This document shows, piece by piece, positions 25,011 through 33,334 of a stretch of DNA of 64,000 nucleotides. The translations under genes and the position numbers were made by a program. A model generated the notes under the pieces. That model did not search any database. It saw nothing but the letters and a program-made list of their open reading frames with translations, and was not told where the DNA came from. The number at the start of each line of letters is the position of its first letter. The stretch's first letter is position 1. The DNA comes from Ensifer sp. LC11 (GTDB lineage: Bacteria; Pseudomonadota; Alphaproteobacteria; Rhizobiales; Rhizobiaceae), in assembly GCF_001695835.1 (NCBI RefSeq), contig NZ_MBSO01000012.1, positions 434,001-498,000 of the forward strand, read 5' to 3'.

Positions 25011-25664
25011 TCAGGCCAGGCGCATCGTCACGTCGATGTCGTCCGCAAACGACGTCGACAGGAATGTGCGCGGGGCTGAGCGGATGTAGTCGAGATATTC
25101 AGGGCAATTGTCGGCGTCGTCGGCAATGATCAGGGCGCCCGGGCGCAATCGCGGCTCGATCAGTTTGAAGACGTCGAGGTAGATCGACTTCGCTCCATCC
25201 AGCAGCACCAGGTCGATCGCGTCAGGAAGGTCGGCGAAGGTCGTCAGCGCATCGCCTTCGCGGATCTCGACGAGGTCGATGAGACCGCCGTCGGCGAGGT
25301 TCTGTCCCGCCCGGACAACCTTGGATGGTTCGAACTCGCTCGTGATCAGTTGGCCGCCGCCGTTGTCGCGCAGCGCTGCGGCCAGGAAGAGCGTCGAAAT
25401 GCCAAAGGACGTTCCGAACTCGACGATCGTGCGGGCGCGGCTGGAGCGTGCCAGCATGTAGAGGAGGTTGCCGGTCTCGCGTGATACCGGAAGCCACAGA
25501 TCTCTGATCAGCCCGTAGAGATGGCGATACTCCGTCTTGCTGTGCATCAGACGGTCGCACTCCTCCAGTGACAGGTTCCCCATGGCAGGGCTGGTCGCAG
25601 TGTTGGCCTCTTCGAACAGGCGATCGAGAAGGCCTGAGAGAGGTTGGCTGGTGAGCGTTGTCAT
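25011..25664 (-). CDS. SAM-dependent O-methyltransferase
   Basis: A 218-residue class I methyltransferase resembling catechol-type O-methyltransferases. The SAM-binding motif I is TIVEFGTSFGISTLFLAAAL, motif II-like IDLVLLDGAKSIYLDVFKLI, and GALIIADDADN follows. AGGAGGGAATTTCCG precedes the ATG at 25664; the frame extends upstream without a better signal. It is divergent from the TetR regulator at 25757, and the gap contains a 13-base palindrome. Confidence 0.87.
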   Translation of the reverse strand: MTTLTSQPLSGLLDRLFEEANTATSPAMGNLSLEECDRLMHSKTEYRHLYGLIRDLWLPVSRETGNLLYMLARSSRARTIVEFGTSFGISTLFLAAALRDNGGGQLITSEFEPSKVVRAGQNLADGGLIDLVEIREGDALTTFADLPDAIDLVLLDGAKSIYLDVFKLIEPRLRPGALIIADDADNCPEYLDYIRSAPRTFLSTSFADDIDVTMRLA

Positions 25665-25711
25665 CGGAAATTCCCTCCTGTTGGGCGTGACTTGCTTTCG
25701 AGGATGAAAAT

Positions 25712-25724
25712 ACGAATAATTCGT
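25712..25724 (+). promoter_or_regulatory. Probable TetR operator
   Basis: Palindrome ACGAAT-A-ATTCGT in the 92-base gap between the divergent O-methyltransferase and TetR genes. Position and symmetry fit a repressor site controlling both directions. Confidence 0.65.
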
Positions 25725-25756
25725 CGCATTCGCTAATCGCATTGCAGGCCAACCGG

Positions 25757-26392
25757 ATGACCGACAAACCAAGTGTCCGTATTTCTTCAAGAAAAATGCC
25801 AAAGCAGGCCCGGTCGAATGAGCTGGTGAGGGCCATTCTTCAGGCGGCTGTTCAGGTTTTGGAAGAGGAGGGCGCGCAGCGATTTACCACTGCCCGGGTG
25901 GCGGAACGGGCGGGCGTCAGCGTCGGCTCGCTGTACCAGTACTTTCCCAACAAGGGGGCAATCCTGTTCCGCCTTCAAAGCGACGAGTGGCGGCAGACGT
26001 CAGGCCTGCTCGCCGAAATCCTCAGCGACCGATCCCGGCCGCCGCTTGATCGCCTTCGGTCCTTGGTTCACGCCTTCGTCAGGTCCGAATGCGAGGAAGC
26101 CGCGGTTCGCGGCGCCTTGAGCGACGCTGCCCCGCTTTATCGAGACGCCCCCGAGGCCCATGAGGCAAAGGAGGCCAATGATCCGCTCATCGATCAGTTC
26201 ATGCGGGAGCTTCTACCAAGGGTGCCGGCCAGCGGCCGGGACCTCGCCGGTGACCTGGTGATGACGACGATGACCACGGTCGGGAAGGACTTTTCAGCAG
26301 CGCCGCGCACCGATGACGAGATCGAGGCCTACGCGGATGCGATGGCCGACATGTTCTGCGCCTATCTGCGCGCACATGGCGCAAGCACATGA
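25757..26392 (+). CDS. TetR-family transcriptional regulator
   Basis: A 211-residue TetR protein: N-terminal HTH (residues ~20-65: RAILQAAVQVLEEEGAQRFT, then VSVGSLYQYFPNKGAILFRL) and an all-helical ligand domain. Start choices are TTG 25742, ATG 25757 or ATG 25796; I chose 25757 on family length. Divergent from the O-methyltransferase, its likely target. Confidence 0.88.
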   Translation: MTDKPSVRISSRKMPKQARSNELVRAILQAAVQVLEEEGAQRFTTARVAERAGVSVGSLYQYFPNKGAILFRLQSDEWRQTSGLLAEILSDRSRPPLDRLRSLVHAFVRSECEEAAVRGALSDAAPLYRDAPEAHEAKEANDPLIDQFMRELLPRVPASGRDLAGDLVMTTMTTVGKDFSAAPRTDDEIEAYADAMADMFCAYLRAHGAST

Positions 26393-26570
26393 GGCTGCCC
26401 CGGGAACGGCGAACGTTCCCGAGATTTCGGTGCCGAGATCCTTCGGTCACGTAAGTTAAGGCCGCCAGCGACCGCCAGCCAGTTCATATTCTTCCAAGCA
26501 CTTCTAAACGACATCCACCCAAGCCCCTCTAACCCGAGATCGATCCGCTACAATAGGGTGCCTTGTGCCT

Positions 26571-26669
26571 GTCGGACCGTCCTTAAATCGTTGACGATCC
26601 AAGGACGAAAACATGCAACAATTCCAAAATTTACAGCGGCCTTTTCGCGTGTGAGAAGACGCGGCGCTG
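26571..26669 (+). repeat. Dispersed palindromic intergenic element, family A copy 3
   Basis: Carries TCCTTAAATCG...GATCCAAGGACGAAAACATGCA, then CAATTCCAAAATTTACAGCG and CCTTTTCGCGTGTGAGAAGA ending CGCGGCGCTG. The first outer stem is degenerate. It lies between the TetR gene and the small secreted protein; the rest of the 346-base gap (26393-26738) shows no gene. Confidence 0.7.
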
Positions 26670-26738
26670 CCGTACCGATCCGTTCATCGACAGTTCAGGC
26701 GTGATGGCGGAAGATGATGGCGACCGAAGGAGAGAGCG

Positions 26739-26996
26739 ATGCGTATGAAGCTTGTCCTATTTGCCGTTGCGGCGATGACGGCCGGCGTGGCGCATGCTGG
26801 CAGCCAATCCTCGAATACGAGCTCGAACAGTTCGTCCAACAACGGCGTCGTGCGCGAGCGGATCGTTGAGACTTATTGTGAAGACGGCTATTGCGAACGC
26901 TACGTTCGCCGTCGGGTGTACCGCGACGATTGGCACGGTGGCGACGCCAACGAGTGGCCCCGCCGTCGTGACCGTTATCACGGTGACGATGATTGA
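26739..26996 (+). CDS. Small secreted hypothetical protein
   Basis: An 85-residue protein with a clear Sec signal peptide (MRMKLVLFAVAAMTAGVAHA, cleavage before residue 21). A low-complexity Ser/Asn stretch follows, then a short region with two cysteines (VETYCEDGYCERYVRRRVYR) and an Asp/Arg/His-rich tail. Mature size is about 65 residues, probably periplasmic. GGAGAGAGCG lies immediately upstream of the ATG. No family recognised; the two cysteines could form a disulfide. Confidence 0.7.
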   Translation: MRMKLVLFAVAAMTAGVAHAGSQSSNTSSNSSSNNGVVRERIVETYCEDGYCERYVRRRVYRDDWHGGDANEWPRRRDRYHGDDD

Positions 26997-27182
26997 GCAT
27001 GGACCTTCAGAAGGTGAGCCTCGTGATGCGAGGCAGGCCCGCCGAGGACGATTCTAACGGTTCTACCTGTCAAACCGTTCCGCGCTCGGCCGTCAGTTCC
27101 TGTCGTACTCAGGCCTTGTCGTGTACGGCGTTGAATTGAAAGGCGCCGCCTCTTGCCGGCAAATCCCGGCTATTCCCACCAG

Positions 27183-28022
27183 TCATGAGCTCTTCGTTGC
27201 CTCACTCTTTTCGAACTGGCGGTAGCACTCGTCGGCTACCTGTTGCAGCAGCGCGCGCGGCACTTCGCCGGTGACGGCGTAGCCGATCGGGCCGTCGATC
27301 CAGTAGAAGGTCTCGACGCCGTTGCTTTCCTCGATGCGGAAGCTGGTTTCGCGGTTGTCGTCGTTGCGGCCAAGAAGAACCGTCAGCCGCCGGCCGGTTC
27401 CATCCTCATACATGAACATCGCGCCCGCCTTGCCGTTGACTGGCAGCAGCCTTCCGCCGACCAGCGAGAAGCCAAGCGTCGAGAGATCGGGGATCGTCAA
27501 CGGATGGTCGAGGCGCTTGCCGAGCCAGGTGGCGAGATGGCTCTGCTCATCGGCGCCGACCTCGACCGCGTGGCGCACTTCGCTCGCATAGACCAGGAAG
27601 GCCGACTGGGCCTGGCGGGGCAGGCTGTCGGCCGTTTCCATCGGCCGGGTACTGCGATCGGAAGGCAGCAGGGAGGGGGCATAAAGGCCGGTGAGCCCGC
27701 CGGCGACAAAGAGCGCGAGACCGGCGGCGATGGCCCGAATGAAGCTGGTCGTCGATCGTGCGCCCTGGTCGCGGCCTTGCTTGGGCCCTTCATTGTTGCG
27801 GCTGCTCGACAGCAGCGCGCGGTCGCCGGCGTCGCTGCGGGCGTAGCCTGCAAAGAGTGACCGAAGCTCGACCGCCTGCGCCCGCCATTGCCTGACCTCT
27901 TCGGCCCGCGCTGGGTTCTGTTCGAGCCATTGCTCGATCCGCACCCGCTCCCGCGGGCTCAGGAAGCCGTCGACATAGGCGTGCAGGTCGTCTTCGGAGA
28001 CGGTGTTCAAATCTTCCGTCAT
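27183..28022 (-). CDS. Membrane anti-sigma factor
   Basis: A 279-residue anti-sigma factor. The cytoplasmic N-terminus resembles the RsiW/FecR-type fold (VSEDDLHAYVDGFLSPRERV) without a zinc HxxxCxxC motif. One transmembrane helix lies at about residues 94-115 (FIRAIAAGLALFVAGGLTGL), with a periplasmic domain to the end. It would sequester the sigma factor encoded immediately upstream; the genes overlap in ATGA (28019-28022). The periplasmic trigger is unknown. Confidence 0.87.
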   Translation of the reverse strand: MTEDLNTVSEDDLHAYVDGFLSPRERVRIEQWLEQNPARAEEVRQWRAQAVELRSLFAGYARSDAGDRALLSSSRNNEGPKQGRDQGARSTTSFIRAIAAGLALFVAGGLTGLYAPSLLPSDRSTRPMETADSLPRQAQSAFLVYASEVRHAVEVGADEQSHLATWLGKRLDHPLTIPDLSTLGFSLVGGRLLPVNGKAGAMFMYEDGTGRRLTVLLGRNDDNRETSFRIEESNGVETFYWIDGPIGYAVTGEVPRALLQQVADECYRQFEKSEATKSS

Positions 28023-28573
28023 TTCGGTCTCCGCATGCTGATCACATTGTCGTCCTTCATGGCTTCGGCAAGCTGGTGCCGGGCGCGCGACAGCCGCGAC
28101 ATCACGGTGCCGATCGGAATGGCCATCATCTCGGCCACGTCCTGATAGCGATAGCCTTCGATCACCACGAGCATCAGCACCGAACGGTTCTCAGGCGAAA
28201 GCCCGTTCAGCGCCCGCTCCAGCCGCGAGCGGGCAAGCGGGTCGCTCTCGCGGTTTTCGGCCTCAAGCCCCAGATCCTCGTCGAGCGCCACCTGCGGATG
28301 CATGGCGAGATACCGGTGCCGGTTGCGGCCAAGATTGGTCATGATGGTGAAGGCCCAGGCGCGCAGGTTGACGCCACGCCATTGCCCGCGGCGCGAAAGC
28401 ACCTTCTCCACGCAATCCTGCAACAGGTCCTCGCCATCCGGGTCCGAGCGCACGAGGCTGCGCGCATAGCGCCTCAGCGCCGGCACCAGCGCCAGCACAT
28501 CCTCTTCAAACCGGTCGGATGCGGGGTTTTCAGCCCCCGCATCCGCATTTCCGCCATTACGGCTTTGCGACAT
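28019..28573 (-). CDS. ECF-type RNA polymerase sigma factor
   Basis: A 184-residue ECF sigma factor. Region 2 at about residues 30-90 (LVPALRRYARSLVRSDPDGE, then RAWAFTIMTNLGRNRHRY) and region 4 at about 120-172 (LSPENRSVLMLVVIEGYRYQ, then IPIGTVMSRLSRARHQLAEA). It overlaps its anti-sigma gene by four bases and the secreted-protein gene upstream by 17 bases, forming one transcription unit. A likely self-regulated promoter lies upstream of 28931. Confidence 0.92.
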   Translation of the reverse strand: MSQSRNGGNADAGAENPASDRFEEDVLALVPALRRYARSLVRSDPDGEDLLQDCVEKVLSRRGQWRGVNLRAWAFTIMTNLGRNRHRYLAMHPQVALDEDLGLEAENRESDPLARSRLERALNGLSPENRSVLMLVVIEGYRYQDVAEMMAIPIGTVMSRLSRARHQLAEAMKDDNVISMRRPK

Positions 28574-28931
28574 CCCATTCGCCCTTCACGCCGTCACCGG
28601 TGATGTCACCCATCTTCTTGTCCTTGACGAAGAAGTAGAGCGGCATGCCGTCCTTGGCCCATTGCTTGCTCCCGTCCTTGCGGTCAACGATCGTATAGGC
28701 GCCTTCGGCCTTGGCGCTGGCTTCAGCCATGAAGGGTGGCCAGTTCTTGGCGCAGGTGTCGTAGCATGTGGAAGCGCCACCATGGTCGTCCTTGTAGGTG
28801 TAGAGCGTCATGCCGTTTTCGGCTGCGAGCACCTTGCCTTTGGCCGATTCGACTTCCTTGACCGGCGGCGCGGCGAATGCCGTAGCGCTGGCGGCGAGCA
28901 GCATGGCGATCGTCAATGGAAACGTTCTCAT
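28557..28931 (-). CDS. Exported COG4315/Lipoprotein_15-type repeat protein
   Basis: A 124-residue secreted protein: signal peptide (MRTFPLTIAMLLAASATAFA) and then two copies of the family repeat with the signature GMTLYTYKDD...ASTCYDTCAKNWPPF (Cys56, Cys60) and GMPLYFFVKDKKMGDITGDG. Proteins of this type are common companions of ECF sigma/anti-sigma pairs; their function is unknown, though redox or heme links have been suggested for relatives. First gene of a three-gene unit; AGGAAGGACAATTGCC precedes the ATG. Confidence 0.87.
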   Translation of the reverse strand: MRTFPLTIAMLLAASATAFAAPPVKEVESAKGKVLAAENGMTLYTYKDDHGGASTCYDTCAKNWPPFMAEASAKAEGAYTIVDRKDGSKQWAKDGMPLYFFVKDKKMGDITGDGVKGEWDVAKP

Positions 28932-28945
28932 GGCAATTGTCCTTC

Positions 28946-29005
28946 CTCAAGATGGTTGGCCTCAAGATGGTTGGCCTCAAGATGGCTGGGCCTCAAGATG
29001 GTGGC
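28946..29005 (-). repeat. Tandem 15-base repeat in the 5' leader of the ECF operon
   Basis: Four head-to-tail copies of about 15 bases: CTCAAGATGGTTGGC on the plus strand (CATCTTGAGG core on the transcribed strand), the last copies diverging. It ends 15 bases before the start codon at 28931, so it would lie in the untranslated leader, and each unit contains a TTGAGG word near the ribosome-binding region. Confidence 0.85.
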
Positions 29006-29030
29006 CCAAGACGGTTTGACGGCAGAAGCG

Positions 29031-29114
29031 GACGAATGCCTCCTCGTCCCGTTCCGCGAGAGCCGCATCGTGCAGATCCGACCATGAGACACCGCAAGGT
29101 CAGGATTTATTCCC
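29031..29114 (-). promoter_or_regulatory. Candidate ECF sigma promoters
   Basis: On the minus strand, GGGAATAAA (29114-29106) is followed after 15 bases by GTCTCA (29090-29085). A second candidate, GGAAC (29055-29051) and CGTC (29034-29031), has a 16-base spacer as in EcfG-type promoters. Either would transcribe the secreted protein, sigma and anti-sigma genes. I favour the first slightly, but sequence alone does not decide. Confidence 0.4.
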
Positions 29115-29394
29115 GGAAAACTGGTGGTCGTTGCGCACGCCTCCGGACGTCCTGTACCGGGTGAGCCTTGGCGCACGCGAGGCGGGCAGAGCCGCGGAAT
29201 TCTGTAGCAAATGCCACCAGTCGGTGGTCGTGCTCGGCGACCGCTTTGCGCCAACAGCGGACATCACATCCGCCGATCGGCTTCGTGCTTGCCCGCCCTC
29301 AGTTTTGCTGCAGTATCATCCGTGTGCCTTCTTTTCTTCATGCTCCCACCTTGCCAAGTAGTGGCGACATCGAATTTTTGAAGGATTGAAAACT
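29115..29394. other. Intergenic region upstream of the NmrA-type SDR
   Basis: About 280 bases with no convincing gene; the last part must contain the promoter of the gene at 29395. Confidence 0.4.
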
Positions 29395-30339
29395 ATGAAT
29401 CAAACAGCTTCCAACGTGAAGTCACGGAATATCCTCGTGCTGGGTGCTGGAGAACTCGGCATGCCGGTCCTGCGCAATCTGGCCCGTCGCGCAAAGGACA
29501 TTGACGGTGCAACGATAAGCGTCTTGTTGCGCGCCAGCGCCGTAGAGTCTGACTCACCAGCCAAGCAGCGCGACATCGCTGAAATTCGCGATTTGGGGAT
29601 CGAGATAGTCGTGGGCGATTTGGTGAGGAGCTCAGTTGACGAGTTGGCATCTCTGTTCTCGCAGTATGACACCGTAATTGGCTGCACGGGCTATGCGGCT
29701 GGGATCAACACACCGATGAAGCTGGCAAAGGCCGCTTTGCAGTCAGGAATTCCGCGCTATTTCCCGTGGCAGTTCGGTGTTGATTTCGAAGCGATCGGTC
29801 GAGGTGGTCCGCAGGACATCTTCGACGCGCAGCTTGATGTCCGTGAACTGCTTCGCTCGCAGCACAAGACCGAATGGGTCATCATCTCCACCGGCATGTT
29901 CATGAGCTATCTGTTCGAGCCGGAGTTCGGTGTCGTTGATCTGGAGAAAAACGCGGTCAATGCCCTTGGTAGCTTCGATAACGCTGTCACGCTGACGACG
30001 CCTGACGACATCGGCGTGCTCACCGCTGAAATCGTGTTCTACGAGCCGACCATCACCAACGAGATTGTCTTCCTAGCCGGAGATACCATCACCTATGGCG
30101 AGCTTGCGGACAAGCTGGAGGCGGGATTAAACCGACCCTTCAGCCGGTCCGAATGGACTGTTCCGGTCCTTATGGAAGAACTGGCAAACGATCCCCAAAA
30201 CATGATGCGCAAGTACCGAGCGGCCTTTGGTATCGGGCGAGGCATGGCATGGGACAAGGCCGGCACTTTCAACGTACGAGAAGGCATCAAGGTCACGGAT
30301 GTTTCCGATTGGATCAACGCGAACCTGACGGCCAAGTAA
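29395..30339 (+). CDS. NmrA/isoflavone-reductase-like SDR (aromatic alcohol reductase type)
   Basis: A 314-residue atypical SDR. Rossmann motif RNILVLGAGELGMPVLRNLA; later CTGYAAGINTPMKLAKAAL, then PRYFPWQFGVDFE and TEWVIISTGMFMSYLFEPEF. No YxxxK active site, as is usual for the NmrA/isoflavone reductase group that acts on phenolic or aromatic substrates or senses NADP. ATG 29395 has AAGGA nine bases upstream; a TTG three codons earlier is too close to it. It converges on the HxlR-type regulator. Codon use and base composition look less GC-rich than the neighbours, hinting at recent acquisition. Confidence 0.83.
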   Translation: MNQTASNVKSRNILVLGAGELGMPVLRNLARRAKDIDGATISVLLRASAVESDSPAKQRDIAEIRDLGIEIVVGDLVRSSVDELASLFSQYDTVIGCTGYAAGINTPMKLAKAALQSGIPRYFPWQFGVDFEAIGRGGPQDIFDAQLDVRELLRSQHKTEWVIISTGMFMSYLFEPEFGVVDLEKNAVNALGSFDNAVTLTTPDDIGVLTAEIVFYEPTITNEIVFLAGDTITYGELADKLEAGLNRPFSRSEWTVPVLMEELANDPQNMMRKYRAAFGIGRGMAWDKAGTFNVREGIKVTDVSDWINANLTAK

Positions 30340-30465
30340 CGGGGCTTAAAGGTGCGATGGGGGAGCGCGATAATCTCGCTTTCTCCCGTCAACCTTTGTC
30401 ACAAACTCCATCTTCAGCAGCGGCGGGTCTTTTACGATGGCAATCACGGAGCGACGGCGTCTGTG

Positions 30466-30900
30466 TCAGGGTTGCCAAGACGTCTGCCAGGACGGCTTCT
30501 CTGGCGGACGGGAATCAAAGTCCTCGCGGGACTTTCGAAACTGCTCCGAATTCTCGACGACCCATGTCCACAGCGGAATCATACGAACGAGAAGACCCAT
30601 TCCCAATTCTGTTAGTTCGTATTCTACCCGCGGTGGCATCTCTACGAGATCGTGGCGCGTGACGAGGCCATCTCTTTCGAGTTGGCGTAGGGTGCGAGTT
30701 AGCATCCGCTGAGTGACGCCATGCATCCGTCTTCCAATATCTGCGTGCCGAAGCCTGCCGTAAACGCCCAGGGTGTGAATGACGCCAAGCGACCACCTGT
30801 TTCCCGCGTGGGTCAGAACCTCACGTCTCACTCCGTCTTCATCCTCGCGAAGTCCATCGCAAACTGCTTGAGAGTAGCTAAGGATTTCTTCTCTAGTCAT
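30466..30900 (-). CDS. HxlR-family transcriptional regulator
   Basis: A 144-residue HxlR-type winged HTH: GNRWSLGVIHTLGVYGRLRH, then GVTQRMLTRTLRQLERDGLV and PPRVEYELTELGMGLLVRMI, the typical sequence of the family. It has no N-terminal sensor cysteine at the usual place; one Cys is at residue 14. It converges with the NmrA-type gene, whose likely regulator it is. Confidence 0.9.
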   Translation of the reverse strand: MTREEILSYSQAVCDGLREDEDGVRREVLTHAGNRWSLGVIHTLGVYGRLRHADIGRRMHGVTQRMLTRTLRQLERDGLVTRHDLVEMPPRVEYELTELGMGLLVRMIPLWTWVVENSEQFRKSREDFDSRPPEKPSWQTSWQP

Positions 30901-31734
30901 TACTTTTGCCTCTGGTATGCGCTTCGTTTTGTCTTACAGCCTTCCCGGTATATTCCACTCGTCTCGTCGGACGGTCGGGAATTTAAGAGAGTTCAGCGGG
31001 AATTCCACATGTGGTCCGATAAGCGAAGGCGATGTAACGAAAAGAACGTCTAAATGAATAGAAGCGTGAAAGACATCTGAGGCAGCTCGCTTTTCGCATC
31101 GACAACTTTCGCCAGTGGCTGAATTCCACGATAACGCCCCTTTCTGATCTGACGATCGCCCCAAAAAAATTCCGCTGGTTTTACAACTGCATGCTGCCTT
31201 TTCCGCGCCGGCTGCCGCAGCTTCGCGCGATGCCGATGCCGCAATCTACGATCGCTCAAAGCTGGGGACCCAATTTGTCAGAGGCAAATTCTTCCGCTTT
31301 GCGTGAAGGCGACATCAGCAGGCCGGTCGGCGCATGGCTCGTTTCGACCCAAAGCCGGCATACGCCGATAGCGCATTGAAAATCCGGTAGTGGTGCAAAG
31401 CGGTCTTTAACGGCGCCCAGCGAGACCGCCCTATCGCCATAATTAGTGAGCAGACGCCGCGTGGCGGGAACGAGATCCCTCATCTGCCATCCTGAACTCA
31501 GCCCACGCAACCGTTCCAGCACACTTCGTCGGGCTCTCATCCATGGCGATCAGAGTGGTCCCTGCGCGGACAGTCGTCCCATCCGGCCGTTGAACATTAG
31601 ACTAGCGAGTGCAGCGCAACGACAACGGTGACAGGCAGACGCAGCTCGCGAGCGGGGGCAAGCGTTCTCCCTTCGTGACCAAAAGGGAGAACGCGCGTCG
31701 ATAGGTTCGATGAGTGCCAGGCCAAAGATCCGCT
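30901..31734. other. Long intergenic region, no supported gene
   Basis: About 830 bases. Several short frames exist, the longest a 94-codon minus-strand frame at 31256-31540, but it lacks a ribosome-binding site and I recognise no family. The stretch around 30900-31200 is visibly more AT-rich than the surroundings. This could be a scar of lost or imported DNA. Confidence 0.5.
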
Positions 31735-32508
31735 TCAAGCAGGGCGTTCGGAAGCGCTCGGTCGCCACTTGATGAGATGCTTCTCGGCGACGTCCAGGAT
31801 ACTGTCGATGATCAGGACAAAGATCGCTAGGATGAAGATACCTGCAAAGACCCCGACTGCATCGAAATTGCCTTCCGCCTGAGCGATCAGATAGCCAAGC
31901 CCGGCGGAGGAGCCGAGGTATTCGCCGATGATCGCCCCGACAACGGCAAAGCCGACCGATGTACGCAGGGAAGAGAGTATCCAGCTCGCCGCCGCCGGGA
32001 AGTAGACGTGGCGGAGCAGGTCCGAGCGTTTGGCACCCAGTATGCGGGCGTTCGACAGCACCACCGGGTTCACTTCGCGAACGCCCTGCATCGCGTTGAA
32101 GAAGGTGACGAAGAACACCAGCGTCACCGCCAGCGCCACTTTGGACCACAGCCCGAGGCCGAGCCAGAGTACGAAGATCGGCGCAAGCACGACACGGGGA
32201 ATCGCGTTCAGGCCCTTGATGAAGGGGTCCAGAATGCGCGCGGCCGAGCGGCTGAGACCGAGCCAGACGCCTGCTGCCACGCCAAGCGCCGTTCCGACCA
32301 CGTAGCCCAGCACGGTTTCCGTCAGGGTGATGGCCACATGGTTATAGAAGCTGGCGTCCACCACCCAGGACACCACCTGGTTGAAGATGTCGGCCGGAGC
32401 CGGGAAAAAGAAGACGTCGATGACGCCGGCCGTGACACCGATCTGCCAGCCGCCGACAATTGCCACCAGCAGCACGACTTGGATGAGGCGTTCAGTCATG
32501 GCGTTCAT
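31735..32508 (-). CDS. ABC transporter permease (SsuC/TauC type)
   Basis: A 257-residue inner-membrane permease with six predicted helices. The EAA loop that contacts the ATPase is visible as NARILGAKRSDLLRHVYFPA. It belongs to the nitrate/sulfonate/taurine-type importer group. The ATG at 32508 lies inside the ATPase gene (17-base overlap), showing translational coupling; MTERL three codons later is an alternative. Last gene of the four-gene operon starting with the GalD-like gene. Confidence 0.9.
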   Translation of the reverse strand: MNAMTERLIQVVLLVAIVGGWQIGVTAGVIDVFFFPAPADIFNQVVSWVVDASFYNHVAITLTETVLGYVVGTALGVAAGVWLGLSRSAARILDPFIKGLNAIPRVVLAPIFVLWLGLGLWSKVALAVTLVFFVTFFNAMQGVREVNPVVLSNARILGAKRSDLLRHVYFPAAASWILSSLRTSVGFAVVGAIIGEYLGSSAGLGYLIAQAEGNFDAVGVFAGIFILAIFVLIIDSILDVAEKHLIKWRPSASERPA

Positions 32509-33322
32509 AGCTTTTCTCCACTTCGCCGCGCAGCGATGACCAGATGTTGCGGTAAAGATCCATGAACCGTGGATCGAGCTTGATTTCAGCGACATCGCGT
32601 GGGCGTTCGAGATCGACGGGGAAGCTGTCGATCACGCGCGAGCGCGGTCCGGCGGCAAGCACCACGACCCGATCTCCGAGAGCAATTGCCTCCTCAAGGT
32701 CGTGGGTAATCATCACTACGGCGCGCCGTTCCTCCTGCCAAAGCCGCAATAGCTCGTTCTGCATCAGGTGGCGGGTATGGATGTCGAGTGCCGAAAAGGG
32801 CTCATCCATCAGGATGACCTTGGGGCCTGTAATCAGCGCCTGCGCCATCTGGACGCGCTTGCGCTGACCGCCGGAAAGCTGATGGGGGTAGCGATGCTCG
32901 AAGCCCTTCAGGCCAACCTTCGCCAACCACTTCATCGACTGTTGTCGCCGTTCGGCGGCGCCTGTACCCTTGAACAAGGGGCCAAGTTCCACGTTCTCCA
33001 GCGCAGTCTTCCAAGGAAGCAGTGCATCCTGCTGGAACAGATAGCCAATATCATTCTGGACCCCGCGTACCGGCTGACCGTCAATCGCGACGGTACCGTT
33101 CGCGGGCTTCAGCAGGCCGGCAATAGCATTAAGAATGGTGCTCTTGCCGCAGCCGGTCGGCCCTACGATCGCGAGAAACTCGCCGTCGGCAACGCTCAGA
33201 TTCACATCCTGCACGGCCACATAGGCGCCGAAGGACATGGTGACCGAGTCCATGGAAACCATCGGCTTCGCCTGATGCGGACTATCCGTCGGGGGTGCGG
33301 TTTTTACTACGGCCAATGCCAT
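32492..33322 (-). CDS. ABC transporter ATP-binding protein (SsuB/TauB type)
   Basis: A 276-residue ATPase. Walker A GPTGCGKST (residues 54-62), Q-loop FQQDALLPW, signature LSGGQRKRV (149-157), Walker B VILMDEP (169-175) and switch histidine in MITHDLEEAI. Sequence group matches nitrate/sulfonate/taurine/thiamine-precursor importers. It lies 12 bases after the binding-protein gene and overlaps the permease. Confidence 0.93.
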   Translation of the reverse strand: MALAVVKTAPPTDSPHQAKPMVSMDSVTMSFGAYVAVQDVNLSVADGEFLAIVGPTGCGKSTILNAIAGLLKPANGTVAIDGQPVRGVQNDIGYLFQQDALLPWKTALENVELGPLFKGTGAAERRQQSMKWLAKVGLKGFEHRYPHQLSGGQRKRVQMAQALITGPKVILMDEPFSALDIHTRHLMQNELLRLWQEERRAVVMITHDLEEAIALGDRVVVLAAGPRSRVIDSFPVDLERPRDVAEIKLDPRFMDLYRNIWSSLRGEVEKSYERHD

Positions 33323-33334
33323 GACCTCCTCCTG

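Noticed and set aside
31256-31540. A 94-codon minus-strand frame in the long gap
   Set aside because: No ribosome-binding site, no recognisable family and no neighbouring partner; kept only as a note in the gap entry.
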